A DNA stretch of 64,000 nucleotides from Enterococcus sp. DIV2402 (GCF_017426705.2 NZ_CP147251.1:1-64000); one strand, 5' to 3'. Shown: positions 8,764 through 18,250, numbered from the stretch's first letter. The notes: a model not told the origin generated them from the sequence alone. Numbers and translations: made by a program.

Positions 8764-9513
8764 TTACATTAATTCTAATTGATAACTCGCCGCACTTAAT
8801 AAATAAAACGGCGCTGTTTCTGCTCGTAAAATACGAGGACCTAAGCCACAAAGTTGTCCATTCATTGCAACCAATGTTTCAATTTCTTGAGGAGCAAGTC
8901 CGCCTTCTGGTCCGAATATAGCCAATAAACGGGTACCTTTTTCCACCTTTTGCAAAATACGGGCAAGCTGTGCATGTTCTCCTTGTTTCGCAGATTCCTC
9001 ATAGGCAACAACAATGACGTCATAGGTAGCTACTTTTTCTAAAAATTCTTTTTCGGTTGCCAAAAGCTCAACAATCGGGGTTACTTGACGGTGTGATTGT
9101 TCCGCTGCTTCTTGAGCAATTTTTTCTAAGCGTTGTTGTTTTTTTGCTAATTTTTTAGCATCCCATTTTACTACCGAGGTTTTGGCTGGAAAACCGATAA
9201 ACCCTGCTGCGCCTAGTTCCGTTCCCTTTTGAACCACTAAATCTAATTTATCACCCTTTGGATACCCACTTGCAATTGTAATCGAAATTGGTAGTTCTTT
9301 TTCTTGTTGCTCTTTTTCAATTTCTTTTAAGATAACACTAGCATCGGTAATCGCACTAATTTCAGCAATAATCGACAATTGATTTTGAAAGGCTAAATAC
9401 ACTTGTTGTCCAGTATTCATGCGCATGACACGGACCATATGATGGTAAGGTTCCCCCGTTACTTCATATTGTTCTTTAGGTGTATAGTTTTCAGCTAAAA
9501 AATATCGTTGCAT
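8764..9513 (-). CDS. rsmE: 16S rRNA (uracil(1498)-N(3))-methyltransferase
   Basis: A 249-residue SPOUT-class protein starting MQRYFLAENY. It has the PUA-like N-terminal part (HHMVRVMRM) and the knot motifs FGPEGGLAPQEI (about 205) and LGPRILRAETAP (about 228), hallmarks of RsmE. It methylates U1498 of 16S rRNA. Separated from prmA by one base, so translationally close and in one operon. Confidence 0.96.
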   Translation of the reverse strand: MQRYFLAENYTPKEQYEVTGEPYHHMVRVMRMNTGQQVYLAFQNQLSIIAEISAITDASVILKEIEKEQQEKELPISITIASGYPKGDKLDLVVQKGTELGAAGFIGFPAKTSVVKWDAKKLAKKQQRLEKIAQEAAEQSHRQVTPIVELLATEKEFLEKVATYDVIVVAYEESAKQGEHAQLARILQKVEKGTRLLAIFGPEGGLAPQEIETLVAMNGQLCGLGPRILRAETAPFYLLSAASYQLELM

Positions 9514-9514
9514 C

Positions 9515-10462
9515 TTAATCTTCCTCAGGTTTCTTCAAAATGATGGCATACCAATCTTTTTGTTGGAAAACTTGGTCAACTTCAAAACCTTGCGCTTCAA
9601 GGGTATCAATAACCATTTGTTTTTTCTCATGGATAATTCCGGAAACAATTAACGTACCATCTGATTTCAACAAACGCCATGCATCAGGTACCATCAAAAC
9701 AATAATATCCGCTAAAATATTGGCTACAATGACATCGGCTGGCGTTTCAATACCTTTCAATAAATCGTTGGCACTTACGGACACATCACTAGCAATTGGA
9801 TTTAAGTCCATATTTTCTTGTGCAGCTTGCACGGCAACCTCATCTAAATCAAAGGCGTGAACGTCCTTAGCTCCTAAATATTTACTTGCAATACTTAACA
9901 CACCTGAACCCGTCCCAACATCTAATACAGTTTCTCCTCCACGCAAGGTTACTTCTAATGCTTGAAGCGTTAAACGAGTGGTTGGATGTGTGCCTGTACC
10001 AAAAGCCATCCCAGGATCTAAAGTAATAATTTTTTCGTCGGTATGTTGAGCTGTATATTCTTCCCAACTTGGAACAATAGTCAAATAACGTGAAATGCGT
10101 ACCGGGTGGTAATATTTTTTCCATGCAGTTGCCCAGTTTTCTTCTGCTACTTCGCTGACAGTTACTTCATTTTTGCCAATTGCTAAACCGTATTCAGGTA
10201 ATTTAGCCACTTCTTCACGAATAAAAGGTAAAATTTCGGGTAAGAAAATTATTTCAGGAAAATACGCTGCTACATACGCCCCTTCTTTTAACGAGGTAAT
10301 AGTTTCTTTGTCCAAAAGTTCTCCATATGCATCACCTTGAAAGTTTTCTATATCTAGGGCGTCTTCAATGGCTACTCCACTTGCGCCAGCTTCCATTAAA
10401 ATATTAGCTACCGCTTCTACCGCTTCACTTGCAGTTTCGATTTTTACTTCATTCCACTTCAT
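9515..10462 (-). CDS. prmA: Ribosomal protein L11 methyltransferase
   Basis: A 315-residue class I SAM methyltransferase with the PrmA-specific N-terminal substrate domain (MKWNEVKIETASEA). Motifs are DPGMAFGTGTHPTTRL (about 150), the SAM-binding DVGTGSGVLSIA (about 180), and NILADIIV (about 247). PrmA trimethylates ribosomal protein L11. Lies 12 bp after the DUF3013-like gene and directly before rsmE. Confidence 0.97.
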   Translation of the reverse strand: MKWNEVKIETASEAVEAVANILMEAGASGVAIEDALDIENFQGDAYGELLDKETITSLKEGAYVAAYFPEIIFLPEILPFIREEVAKLPEYGLAIGKNEVTVSEVAEENWATAWKKYYHPVRISRYLTIVPSWEEYTAQHTDEKIITLDPGMAFGTGTHPTTRLTLQALEVTLRGGETVLDVGTGSGVLSIASKYLGAKDVHAFDLDEVAVQAAQENMDLNPIASDVSVSANDLLKGIETPADVIVANILADIIVLMVPDAWRLLKSDGTLIVSGIIHEKKQMVIDTLEAQGFEVDQVFQQKDWYAIILKKPEED

Positions 10463-10474
10463 TCTTTTTACTCC

Positions 10475-10954
10475 TTAATAACTTGGGTAAGGTAAATAAC
10501 CTTTTTCCTCATATTTTTCGATTGCTTGATCCAATGCTTCTTCTGAAAATTGTAATTCAAAAAATTCATCTTCGTTTTCTTCCGATAAGAAATCTAATAA
10601 ATCACTTTGACCTTGATCTAATACTTCTTGTAAATAATCAACTAAACCGTCAATCACTGCTTGTTGGATACCTTTTTTGCCTTCATATGGAATGATTGCT
10701 AGATAATCTTCTTCATCAAAACGTGATTTTTGCGGATTGTAAAATAAAATACCATCTTCAAATTCAATGATTTCCTCTTCTGATTCGACACCTTCTGCAT
10801 CATCAATGACGGTACCTGCTGCGTTTTCAGCAAACAAACGAATCACTAGTTCAATAGTATGATTTTTTGCATCCCAATCAATTGCTGTATCGTATTCGGT
10901 AATTTTCTTTGTTAGTTGTTTATCTAAATAAGTAATAAGCGTTTCTTTTGCCAT
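10475..10954 (-). CDS. DUF3013-like acidic protein of unknown function
   Basis: A 159-residue, strongly acidic soluble protein rich in Glu/Asp, with no signal peptide or membrane segment. Its position between the mpg-like gene and prmA matches a conserved Lactobacillales arrangement where a DUF3013-family protein is found. It abuts mpg with no spacer. Family recognition is from context and overall sequence character. The function is unknown. Confidence 0.75.
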   Translation of the reverse strand: MAKETLITYLDKQLTKKITEYDTAIDWDAKNHTIELVIRLFAENAAGTVIDDAEGVESEEEIIEFEDGILFYNPQKSRFDEEDYLAIIPYEGKKGIQQAVIDGLVDYLQEVLDQGQSDLLDFLSEENEDEFFELQFSEEALDQAIEKYEEKGYLPYPSY

Positions 10955-11590
10955 TTATTTTTTCCTCTTTTCTAACCAGCCAAAATCTGGATCAATATCT
11001 CTTTTTCGAATATTCGTAATATACGGATTTCCACTTGCCACAAATCTTAACGGCATATCTGTCCATTTGCCTTTATTGGGAATACCAATTCTGGGTAACG
11101 TTTCAATTTTTTTAGGTGTTCGTTTCTTTTCAGGTACTAAATGTAGCGGACTTGCAAAAATAGATTGCCCATAAAGCTCTTTAGTAATACCTAATGCCGC
11201 TACCAATTTTCCTGGTCCATTTGATAATTCTTTGCCTGAACGCCCACGATTTTCTTCCATTTGTTCAATGCCTGTAGCAGGTTCAATTCCTCGAATCATT
11301 ACACCTTGAGGCATGCCTTCTGGCTGTGTCACCATGTTTAAAATCAAATGCGTATGCATCGTGTATAGATAAATCGTTCCAGGCTGTTGATACATCGCTT
11401 GTAAACGAGGCGTATTGCGCATCCCATAACTGTGTGCTGCTTGGTCATCTGGCCCTAAATAGGCTTCACAGTCAACAATATATCCTCCTAAAATTCCTTC
11501 AGATGTCTCATGCTCCAAGTACATGCCGACAAGATAATGTGCAATCTCTACGGTCGATTGCGTGTTAAAAATTTGTTTTACGTCTTCCAT
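10955..11590 (-). CDS. 3-methyladenine DNA glycosylase (AAG/MPG family)
   Basis: About 211 residues from the preferred start. It contains GGYIVDCEAYLGPDDQAAH and the NTPRLQAMY region, then GPGKLVAALGI, all typical of AAG-type glycosylases that excise 3-methyladenine and hypoxanthine. I chose the ATG at 11590 (MEDVKQIF), which follows AGGTGATGAA. The longer frame from 11617 has a poor N-terminus. First gene of the minus-strand group running to rsmE, divergent from rarA. Confidence 0.93.
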   Translation of the reverse strand: MEDVKQIFNTQSTVEIAHYLVGMYLEHETSEGILGGYIVDCEAYLGPDDQAAHSYGMRNTPRLQAMYQQPGTIYLYTMHTHLILNMVTQPEGMPQGVMIRGIEPATGIEQMEENRGRSGKELSNGPGKLVAALGITKELYGQSIFASPLHLVPEKKRTPKKIETLPRIGIPNKGKWTDMPLRFVASGNPYITNIRKRDIDPDFGWLEKRKK

Positions 11591-11714
11591 TTCATCACCT
11601 ATTGTCATCATACACAATTCTGAGCTTCCATGCTATCCTTAATGCTTTTTCATGGCGAAAAGTCGTCGTCTTCTCTATGCTATACTAGAAGAAAGAAATG
11701 AAAGGGTGTTTATT

Positions 11715-12989
11715 ATGCAACAACCACTTGCTTATCGTATGCGTCCTCGAAATTTAGATGAAGTTGTTGGTCAACAACATCTCGTCGGTGAAGGAAAAAT
11801 TATTCGCCGCATGGTTGAAGCAAAGATGTTATCTTCCATGATTTTATACGGACCACCAGGAACTGGAAAAACGAGTATTGCCAGCGCAATTGCTGGTTCA
11901 ACACGTTATGCGTTTCGAATGTTGAACGCTGCGACAGATACAAAAAAAGATTTACAAATTGTCGCTGAAGAAGCACGCATGAGCGGCACTGTCATTTTAC
12001 TATTAGATGAAGTTCATCGTTTAGATAAAACCAAACAAGATTTTTTATTGCCTCATCTTGAAAGTGGTAAAATTATTATGATTGGTGCAACTACTGAAAA
12101 TCCTTATATCACCATTAACCCAGCGATTCGCAGTCGAACACAAATTTTTGAAGTCTTTCCTTTACAAGAAGAAGATATCTTACAAGCTATCGACCAAGCT
12201 TTAAATGATAACGAACGTGGTCTTGGGGAGTTTCCTGTGAGGATTGATGAAGAAGCGCGACGCCATTTATCACGTGCAACAAATGGGGATTTACGCAGTG
12301 CTTTAAATGGTCTAGAATTAGCAGTCAAATCCACCCCACCAAAAGAGGGGACAATCCATTTAACCCTCTCGATTATCGAAGAATGTGTGCAACGAAAAGC
12401 ACTTACTCACGATAAAAATGGGGACGCACATTACGATGTGATTTCCGCCTTTCAAAAATCCATTCGCGGCAGTGATGTGGATGCTGCCTTACATTATTTG
12501 GGTCGTCTAGTAGAAGCTGGTGACTTAGCTATTATTTGTCGCCGTTTAATGGTGATTGGCTACGAAGATATAGGATTAGCTAATCCTAACGCTGCCTCGC
12601 GCACAGTCAATGCTGTATTAGCTGCTGAAAGGCTAGGTCTTCCCGAAGCACGGATTCCTCTAGCACAAGCTGTGGTGGATCTATGCTTGTCGCCAAAATC
12701 GAATAGTGCATATGTCGCTTTAGATGAAGCAATTGCAGATATTCGCAGTGGGCAAGCCGGGGATGTTCCCAACCATTTACGTGATGCGCATTATAAAGGT
12801 GCAGCTGAATTAAATCGTGGCATTGGTTATCAATACCCGCATGATTTTGAACAAGCTTGGGTCAATCAACAGTATTTACCAGACAAATTAAAATACAAAC
12901 ATTACTATCAACCAAAAAGCACGGGTAAGTATGAACAAGCTCTAGGCATGCGTTATCAGCAGTTACAAGATTGGAAAAAGCATTCTTAA
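11715..12989 (+). CDS. rarA: Replication-associated recombination protein A (RarA/MgsA, AAA+ ATPase)
   Basis: About 424 residues beginning MQQPLAYRMRPRNLDEVVGQ. Walker A GPPGTGKTS, Walker B LLLDEVHRLD, sensor GATTENPY, and the C-terminal tetramerisation domain ending in HYYQPKSTG are all visible. RarA acts on stalled forks together with SSB. I chose the ATG at 11715 because AAAGGGTG precedes it at good spacing and it matches the family start. The open frame upstream to 11652 lacks a ribosome-binding site. Confidence 0.95.
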   Translation: MQQPLAYRMRPRNLDEVVGQQHLVGEGKIIRRMVEAKMLSSMILYGPPGTGKTSIASAIAGSTRYAFRMLNAATDTKKDLQIVAEEARMSGTVILLLDEVHRLDKTKQDFLLPHLESGKIIMIGATTENPYITINPAIRSRTQIFEVFPLQEEDILQAIDQALNDNERGLGEFPVRIDEEARRHLSRATNGDLRSALNGLELAVKSTPPKEGTIHLTLSIIEECVQRKALTHDKNGDAHYDVISAFQKSIRGSDVDAALHYLGRLVEAGDLAIICRRLMVIGYEDIGLANPNAASRTVNAVLAAERLGLPEARIPLAQAVVDLCLSPKSNSAYVALDEAIADIRSGQAGDVPNHLRDAHYKGAAELNRGIGYQYPHDFEQAWVNQQYLPDKLKYKHYYQPKSTGKYEQALGMRYQQLQDWKKHS

Positions 12990-13018
12990 AAAACGCTTTC
13001 ATTTATTACACTTCTCTA

Positions 13019-13047
13019 TTGCTACTTTTTCATCCATATGCTACTAT
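13019..13047 (+). promoter_or_regulatory. Promoter of the 6S-like RNA
   Basis: TTGCTA, a 17-bp spacer, TACTAT, placed so that transcription begins at about 13052, where the terminal stem of the RNA starts. Confidence 0.7.
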
Positions 13048-13051
13048 GGAA

Positions 13052-13255
13052 ATGGGAAATCTGTAATGTACGAGTTATCCCTATTTAGTGTTGACCGAAC
13101 ATTTTTATTGATATCTTGGGATCTGTCCGGTGTTATAGTTGGTAACAAGCCTTGTCATTTGGTAGTTCGAAAACTATAACCGTAGAACCCACCTGCTACA
13201 CTTTGCGGGATCAATACTCCGGGACAATAAACGGCATCAACGGATCTTACCCATT
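13052..13255 (+). ncRNA. ssrS: 6S RNA candidate (SsrS)
   Basis: A roughly 200-nt non-coding segment with its own promoter and terminator. Its ends pair: AUGGG at 13052-13056 with CCCAU at 13250-13254, then AUCUGU with ACGGAU. Further inward, UAUUGAU can pair with AUCAAUA, and GGUGUUAUAGUU with AACUAUAACC closes the apical hairpin. One long, interrupted rod with a central bulge is the 6S RNA shape. The position directly after rarA is also where 6S lies in several Lactobacillales (recalled). 6S RNA binds sigma-70-type RNA polymerase. Identity is by structure and context, not by a covariance search. Confidence 0.7.
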
Positions 13256-13268
13256 AATTTTCAATTGG

Positions 13269-13299
13269 ACCACTTCCCTTTTAGGTGAGTGGTTTTTTT
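13269..13299 (+). terminator. Terminator of the 6S-like RNA
   Basis: ACCACT/AGTGGT stem followed by seven T. Confidence 0.8.
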
Positions 13300-13345
13300 G
13301 TATAAAAAAAACAGAAATATATCCGCAGATACATTTCTGTTTCGT

Positions 13346-13774
13346 TTACATTTCTTCGGGTTCGTCTGGTCCTGAATTGTGAAAGGCTTTGACTTTTTCT
13401 AAAATAAATAAAACAAGCACTAAAATTAAAATTGCTAGAGAAAGAAATAATGCCTCCACTCCACCACCATGAGCAAGTAACAGTTCACGACAAATTGCTG
13501 TAATACTGATTAAAATTAAGTAGCGTACAGGAATGTGATGCCCTTCTCTCACATAGCGTAAAAGCATTAAGATAATTTCTAACAAGATAAACAATGTTGC
13601 AATTTCTTCAATTAATGGATACAAATCTTTTAGTGAATGCAATGGCACAACTGCCGTAATCATATGATAGATGGATTCCCCCATCACCACTAGTACTACT
13701 AGGACTAGAAAACCTAGCATAATATCTACCACAGAGCTAACAATATTGTCAAAACGATTAAAACCTTTCATCAA
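13346..13774 (-). CDS. PsiE-like membrane protein
   Basis: A 142-residue protein with four hydrophobic segments (about 15-38, 55-75, 83-100, 106-128) and the conserved pattern EEIATLFILLEIILMLLRY followed by HHIPVRYLI, as in the phosphate-starvation-inducible PsiE family. The molecular role of PsiE is not known. It faces the 6S-like RNA gene. The start is MMKGF or the second Met, after an AAGGTGG-type site. Confidence 0.85.
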   Translation of the reverse strand: MMKGFNRFDNIVSSVVDIMLGFLVLVVLVVMGESIYHMITAVVPLHSLKDLYPLIEEIATLFILLEIILMLLRYVREGHHIPVRYLILISITAICRELLLAHGGGVEALFLSLAILILVLVLFILEKVKAFHNSGPDEPEEM

Positions 13775-13916
13775 AGACCACCTTTTATTCTATCTATTTT
13801 ATTGTATTATATAAAATAATAACAGAAAAATCTGTAATGATTACTTACATTTCAAAAAAAATTGCAGGAATCTAAAAACTCACCTATACTTTATAGTAAG
13901 GGAAAGGAGTGGAACA

Positions 13917-14186
13917 ATGACAATTTTCTTGTTAATCTTGATGGCCGTTGTATTAATTTTCCTCGGTATCACTTTAATGAAACAAACCGTATTTTTCTCT
14001 CTCATCGAAAATAATGAAAAAAATAGCCATTTTTTAAAAACGTATGGCATGCTTTATATTGCCCTAGGAGTTATTAGCGGTCTACTCGCTATCATCAATC
14101 AATTGTTATTTACATTGATTTTTATTGCAGTGATGATGCTGGTTTCTGCCCTCTTTAGTATTCAATTTTCAAAAAAAATGCGTTGA
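13917..14186 (+). CDS. Small membrane protein of unknown function
   Basis: 89 residues with three hydrophobic helices (about 2-20, 42-60, 63-82) joined by a short polar loop. It has a good ribosome-binding site (AAAGGAGTGG) before the ATG and a basic C-terminus (SKKMR). I recognise no family. It precedes the universal stress protein gene, but a separate ribosome-binding site and gap suggest loose linkage. Confidence 0.75.
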   Translation: MTIFLLILMAVVLIFLGITLMKQTVFFSLIENNEKNSHFLKTYGMLYIALGVISGLLAIINQLLFTLIFIAVMMLVSALFSIQFSKKMR

Positions 14187-14262
14187 ATTCTGAGGTTTCT
14201 CTTTTCTTTTTCTTATGAAATAGCTTACAATAGGAATAGAAGAACAGAAAGGACGTGGGGTT

Positions 14263-14730
14263 ATGTTACAACAATACAAACGAATTATGGTCGCAGTCGA
14301 TGGTTCAAAGGAAGCAGAACTAGCGTTTCGCAAAGCAGTCAACGTAGCGCGAAGAAACCAAGCAGAGTTGTTATTGATTCATGTTATTGATACTCGTGCG
14401 TTTCAAACGGTTACTTCTTTTGACACAGTCTTAGCGGAACAAGCGACAGATATGGCGAAAGAATCTTTAGCAGAATATGCGGAGACTGCTACAAGTAATG
14501 GTGTTCCTGCAGTCGAAACAACGATTGAATATGGCTCACCAAAAGCAATCATCGCAAAACAACTACCTGCTGAAAAAGAAGTCGATTTAATTATGTTAGG
14601 TGCAACAGGTTTAAATGCTGTCGAACGATTATTCATCGGTTCTGTTTCAGAATATGTTATCCGTCATGCACCATGTGATGTCTTAATTGTACGTACCGAT
14701 TTAGACAATCACATTCCTGAAGAAGAATAA
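14263..14730 (+). CDS. Universal stress protein, UspA family
   Basis: A 155-residue single-domain protein. It has the N-terminal strand RIMVAVDGSKEAE and the C-terminal nucleotide-binding pattern GATGLNAVERLFIGSVSEYV followed by APCDVLIVR, matching the ATP-binding G-2x-G-9x-G(S/T) subclass. The role in stress survival is not specified by sequence. Followed by a strong terminator. Confidence 0.94.
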   Translation: MLQQYKRIMVAVDGSKEAELAFRKAVNVARRNQAELLLIHVIDTRAFQTVTSFDTVLAEQATDMAKESLAEYAETATSNGVPAVETTIEYGSPKAIIAKQLPAEKEVDLIMLGATGLNAVERLFIGSVSEYVIRHAPCDVLIVRTDLDNHIPEEE

Positions 14731-14731
14731 G

Positions 14732-14766
14732 AAAAGCGTGTTGCTTGAAGCAACACGCTTTTCTTT
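14732..14766 (+). terminator. Terminator after the universal stress gene
   Basis: A 15-bp perfect stem (AAAAGCGTGTTGCTT and its complement) followed by TTCTTTT. Confidence 0.9.
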
Positions 14767-15027
14767 TGGGAGTTTTTATCCCAGGGGTTATTGTGAAAGA
14801 TGAATACTCACCTTTAGCACCACTTATCCACCAGTGAAAAACCTCTCACTGTTTCTTTATTTAACCATGACTTTTATTGAATGTAAATACTTTTATCTAA
14901 ATTTTCAGAATATTTTCTAAACTATTTTTTATGAATTCAATAAGTTAAATCGATAAAATTTGTCTCACCTATATCAAGTCATCCACGAATTCTCTTGTTA
15001 AGCTATAGATAAATGAGGAGGGAAACT
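14767..15027. other. AT-rich intergenic region
   Basis: About 260 bp without an open frame of interest. It presumably carries the promoter of the AraC-type gene, but I could not pick convincing hexamers. The last bases hold the GAGGAGG ribosome-binding site (15016-15022). Confidence 0.4.
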
Positions 15028-15888
15028 ATGTTACAACAATTGAACCAACTAATGGACGAAATCGATTCGCACTTAACGGAAGAGTTTTCGATTGAAGAAT
15101 TAGCTAGAACAGTCGGACTATCCGCCTATCACCTCAAACGAACTTTTTCATTTCTTTCTGGCATGACTTTATTGGAATACATCAGAAATCGTAAGCTTGC
15201 GTGTGCCAATCAAGATTTATTACAAGGCGAAAAAGTTACAGAAGTTGCCTTCAAATATGGCTACCAATCAGTTGAAGGTTTCTCAAGAGCGTTTCGTGAA
15301 TGGAGTGGTTATTTGCCTTCAGAAATTAGTAAACGTAACACTCAAAAAACCTTTCCTAAACTCTCATTTTTTATTGATATTAAAGGAGGAATTTCAATGG
15401 AAGTTAAAATCGAAAGCAAAGAAGCTTTTCGTGTAGTCGGAGTATCTAAACGTGTTCCCATTCAGTTTGAAGGAACGAATCAACAAATTATCGAATTAGC
15501 TCAAACAATTACTCCAGAACAACGAGCACACATGCACGAATTAGGCAATCTGTATCCAAATCAAGTGGTCAATGTGTCCTATGACTTTGAAGGAGAACGC
15601 TTAGCAGAACAAGGAACGTTACAACAGTTACTTGGTTTCCTAACGACAAAAGAACCGACATCTTCAGATTTAGAGACGCTGGAAATCAGTGCACATACTT
15701 GGGCCATTTTCCCTAACAAAGGACCTTTTCCAGAAACATTGCAACAAACATGGGCTCGTATATTTTCCGAATGGCTGCCTTCTTCTAATTATGAATTAGT
15801 CGATGCTCCGGAAATCTCATTTACCAACTATGCCACCAATTCAACTGATGTCTATAGTGAAATTTGGATTGCTGTAAAGGCGAAATAA
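15028..15888 (+). CDS. AraC-family regulator with GyrI-like effector domain
   Basis: About 286 residues. Residues 1-105 form two helix-turn-helix units (FSIEELARTVGLSAYHLKR and KVTEVAFKYGYQSVEGFSRAFREWSG), the AraC/XylS signature. Residues 120-286 form a GyrI-like/BmrR-type ligand-binding domain ending in SEIWIAVKAK. Such proteins usually sense small hydrophobic or cationic compounds, but neither target nor ligand can be read here. I chose the ATG at 15028 because GAGGAGG lies about 5 bp upstream; the in-frame ATG at 15013 lies inside that site. Confidence 0.9.
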   Translation: MLQQLNQLMDEIDSHLTEEFSIEELARTVGLSAYHLKRTFSFLSGMTLLEYIRNRKLACANQDLLQGEKVTEVAFKYGYQSVEGFSRAFREWSGYLPSEISKRNTQKTFPKLSFFIDIKGGISMEVKIESKEAFRVVGVSKRVPIQFEGTNQQIIELAQTITPEQRAHMHELGNLYPNQVVNVSYDFEGERLAEQGTLQQLLGFLTTKEPTSSDLETLEISAHTWAIFPNKGPFPETLQQTWARIFSEWLPSSNYELVDAPEISFTNYATNSTDVYSEIWIAVKAK

Positions 15889-15893
15889 AAGAA

Positions 15894-15924
15894 AGCACGA
15901 CTCCCGAAAAAAGTGGAGTCGTGC
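15894..15924. terminator. Convergent terminator hairpin
   Basis: An 11-bp stem AGCACGACTCC/GGAGTCGTGCT between the convergent AraC-type gene and the exporter permease, with a T-rich run on the minus-strand side. Confidence 0.75.
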
Positions 15925-15927
15925 TGT

Positions 15928-17511
15928 TTAATCAAACCTTTGCCAAAAATTCCGTTGATAATACAGATACCAACTTACACAGCCAATTACCAGAAGGATA
16001 AATACTGGACCATTAATCCACCAAAATGGGTACATCATCACCCCAACCACATACAACGCAATTAAAAGAGCATTTAAAAGCATTGAACCCATCATTAGAA
16101 AGACTAAACCTGTATTCCCTGCGCCTCTTGTAAACAATTGACTAATGTTCGTCCAATCCAACAATAACAGACGATAATCACGCACAAAATAACGTAACGA
16201 CAATAAATAAGTTGCAACAATATTTCCTAAGAGTGCACTTACTAGCAAAATAAATGGCAAATGGAAAAATATTCCCATTGCTACAACGATGACAGCATTA
16301 ATAATCAATTGTAGACTACCTGCAAAGTGAAATTTTTCTTTTAAATAGTTGGTCATTGATAAAGGCAACGAACGAATAAATAAAAAGTTCTCTTTGTCTA
16401 ATGAAATAATATTCGCCACAAATGACATCGGATTGACCGACAATGTAGCTAATGCAATCCCTACTGTAAAACAGACACCGAGATATTCCATCCCTAAAAA
16501 ATTCAAATTAATTTGCCCTGTTACGGCAAAAGCAATGATAAAAATCATGGGCATTAAAATTGAATTCGAAAATACTTGCATAATTAAATTAGGATCGCGA
16601 ATCAACTGCGAATTATAGCTAAATAATAATTGACGCAAATTTTGATTTGGTTTGTGCGTTCGTTTCGTTGCGCCTACACCAGGTGTGGCATCAAGTAATT
16701 GTTCATACATTTTTGGTAATAAGGTTACTTTAATTAAGTAGAAACTCAACAAATTCAGTCCAAGCAACCCACCTAAACTTAGAGTAGCTGCCAAAGAAAA
16801 CGGCTGAGTCATCACATAGAAAAATGGTAGAAATGCCGAAATAGTGCCACGGTCAACCATGCCCATGCCCATTGAATCGGTTTGACTATTCATTAACAAA
16901 ATACCCACAACGGCTACACCAACAGATACAACTAACAATAATGTCGTCACTAATTGTTTATGCTTCTTAAAGAATTTAGTTCGCGTTAATCCAAAAACAA
17001 TGAAGCTACAAAAGCTAAATACCAAACTTAAATACAAAATAAATAACACGAGTGCTAATAAAACAGCCAATACCACGAAAACACCTGAACGCATGCCCGC
17101 CATAATAAAAACAATTAACACTGGTAACGTAAATGGAATAATTGTAATCGCAACAATGATAATTTTAGCTATAAAAATATCTACTTGTCGAAAAGGTAAC
17201 GGCAAATAGCCTGCTAAGTCACGACTTTCAAAAAACACATTGTAAATAACAGAAATCCCTTGCGAAAAAGCAATAATGCCAAATAACGCCACATAATACG
17301 TAAAAAATCCCGGCATCTGACTGAAATCAATCGCAAACATCGTTAAACCATAAATTGCTAAAAAGATGACTCCTGATAAAATATACTGATTAACAATCGA
17401 ACGCGTTAATTTAGCACCATGTTTGCCAGATTTGCGGGCTTTATTAGTGGCTTGCGGGTTAACATAGCGCAAATTCACTTTTAGCAATTCAGCTAGTTGC
17501 GTTTTATTCAT
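15928..17511 (-). CDS. ABC-2-type transporter permease
   Basis: A 527-residue very hydrophobic protein with about twelve membrane helices and no extracellular domain. It carries the short FESRDLAGYLPLP loop motif (about residue 93) found in permeases of this exporter class. The start overlaps the 3' end of the ATPase gene by 8 bp, so the two are translationally coupled subunits. The substrate cannot be inferred. Confidence 0.85.
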   Translation of the reverse strand: MNKTQLAELLKVNLRYVNPQATNKARKSGKHGAKLTRSIVNQYILSGVIFLAIYGLTMFAIDFSQMPGFFTYYVALFGIIAFSQGISVIYNVFFESRDLAGYLPLPFRQVDIFIAKIIIVAITIIPFTLPVLIVFIMAGMRSGVFVVLAVLLALVLFILYLSLVFSFCSFIVFGLTRTKFFKKHKQLVTTLLLVVSVGVAVVGILLMNSQTDSMGMGMVDRGTISAFLPFFYVMTQPFSLAATLSLGGLLGLNLLSFYLIKVTLLPKMYEQLLDATPGVGATKRTHKPNQNLRQLLFSYNSQLIRDPNLIMQVFSNSILMPMIFIIAFAVTGQINLNFLGMEYLGVCFTVGIALATLSVNPMSFVANIISLDKENFLFIRSLPLSMTNYLKEKFHFAGSLQLIINAVIVVAMGIFFHLPFILLVSALLGNIVATYLLSLRYFVRDYRLLLLDWTNISQLFTRGAGNTGLVFLMMGSMLLNALLIALYVVGVMMYPFWWINGPVFILLVIGCVSWYLYYQRNFWQRFD

Positions 17512-18250
17512 GGAATCCCTCCGCTTCTTGTGCGTGACGCCCCGCCATTTTTAAATAAATCGATTCCAATGATTCCGCGGGTGCTGTGGCTAGCAATTCT
17601 TCTACTGATCCGTTATAAAGCAGTTCTCCTTTTCTCAAAATAGCTAATTGATCACACAGTTGTTGGGCAGTATCAAGAACATGCGTTGAAAAGATAACTG
17701 TTTTTCCTTTGTCTGCGTGTGCCCGCATCATTTCTTTTAAATCAAACGCAGCTTGTGGATCTAACCCTTGCAACGGCTCATCTAAAATCCAAATATCAGG
17801 ATCAGAAAGCAAGGCACCAATAAGAATCGTTTTTTGACGCATCCCATGAGAAAAACTAGAAATTGTTTCATCTTGATGACTAAGCATATCAAAAAGTTGT
17901 GCTAAAGGAATTAAGCGCGCTTCTTTTTCCGTTTGGGGAATATCATACGCAGCTGCCATTAAATCCCAATATTCTCCTGCTGTTAATTGCAAGAAAAGAT
18001 CCGGCGTGTCTGGAACATAGCCAATTTTTTTCTTAATTTCCATCCGATTGGTCGCTAAGTCCAAACCATCAACTGTAATGGTGCCATTTGTTGGTTGAAT
18101 GATACTGACTAAACTCTTAATGGTTGTTGATTTTCCTGCACCGTTATGTCCTAAAAAACCAAAGATTTCTCCTTGCCGAATCGTTAAATTCAATTCATTC
18201 AATGCTTTTTTGGTACCGTAGACTTTACTTACATTTCTTAATTCAATCAT
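17504..18250 (-). CDS. ABC transporter ATP-binding protein
   Basis: A 248-residue ATPase with Walker A GHNGAGKST (about 36), signature FSHGMRQK (a non-canonical variant of LSGGQ usual in this exporter class) and Walker B IWILDEPLQGLDP. The closest resemblance is to CcmA/EcsA-like exporters. First gene of the pair with the 527-residue permease. Confidence 0.9.
   Translation of the reverse strand: MIELRNVSKVYGTKKALNELNLTIRQGEIFGFLGHNGAGKSTTIKSLVSIIQPTNGTITVDGLDLATNRMEIKKKIGYVPDTPDLFLQLTAGEYWDLMAAAYDIPQTEKEARLIPLAQLFDMLSHQDETISSFSHGMRQKTILIGALLSDPDIWILDEPLQGLDPQAAFDLKEMMRAHADKGKTVIFSTHVLDTAQQLCDQLAILRKGELLYNGSVEELLATAPAESLESIYLKMAGRHAQEAEGFHE

Noticed and set aside
13152..13382. 76-codon open frame across the 6S-like RNA
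   Set aside because: It runs through the RNA stem, the terminator and into the PsiE gene; composition is not protein-like and no start site is seen.
15197..15436. 79-codon open frame inside the AraC-type gene
   Set aside because: It is an alternative frame of a gene with a clear AraC helix-turn-helix and GyrI-like domain; the AGGAGG at 15384 before an internal ATG in the real frame is more interesting, but a separate product is not supported.
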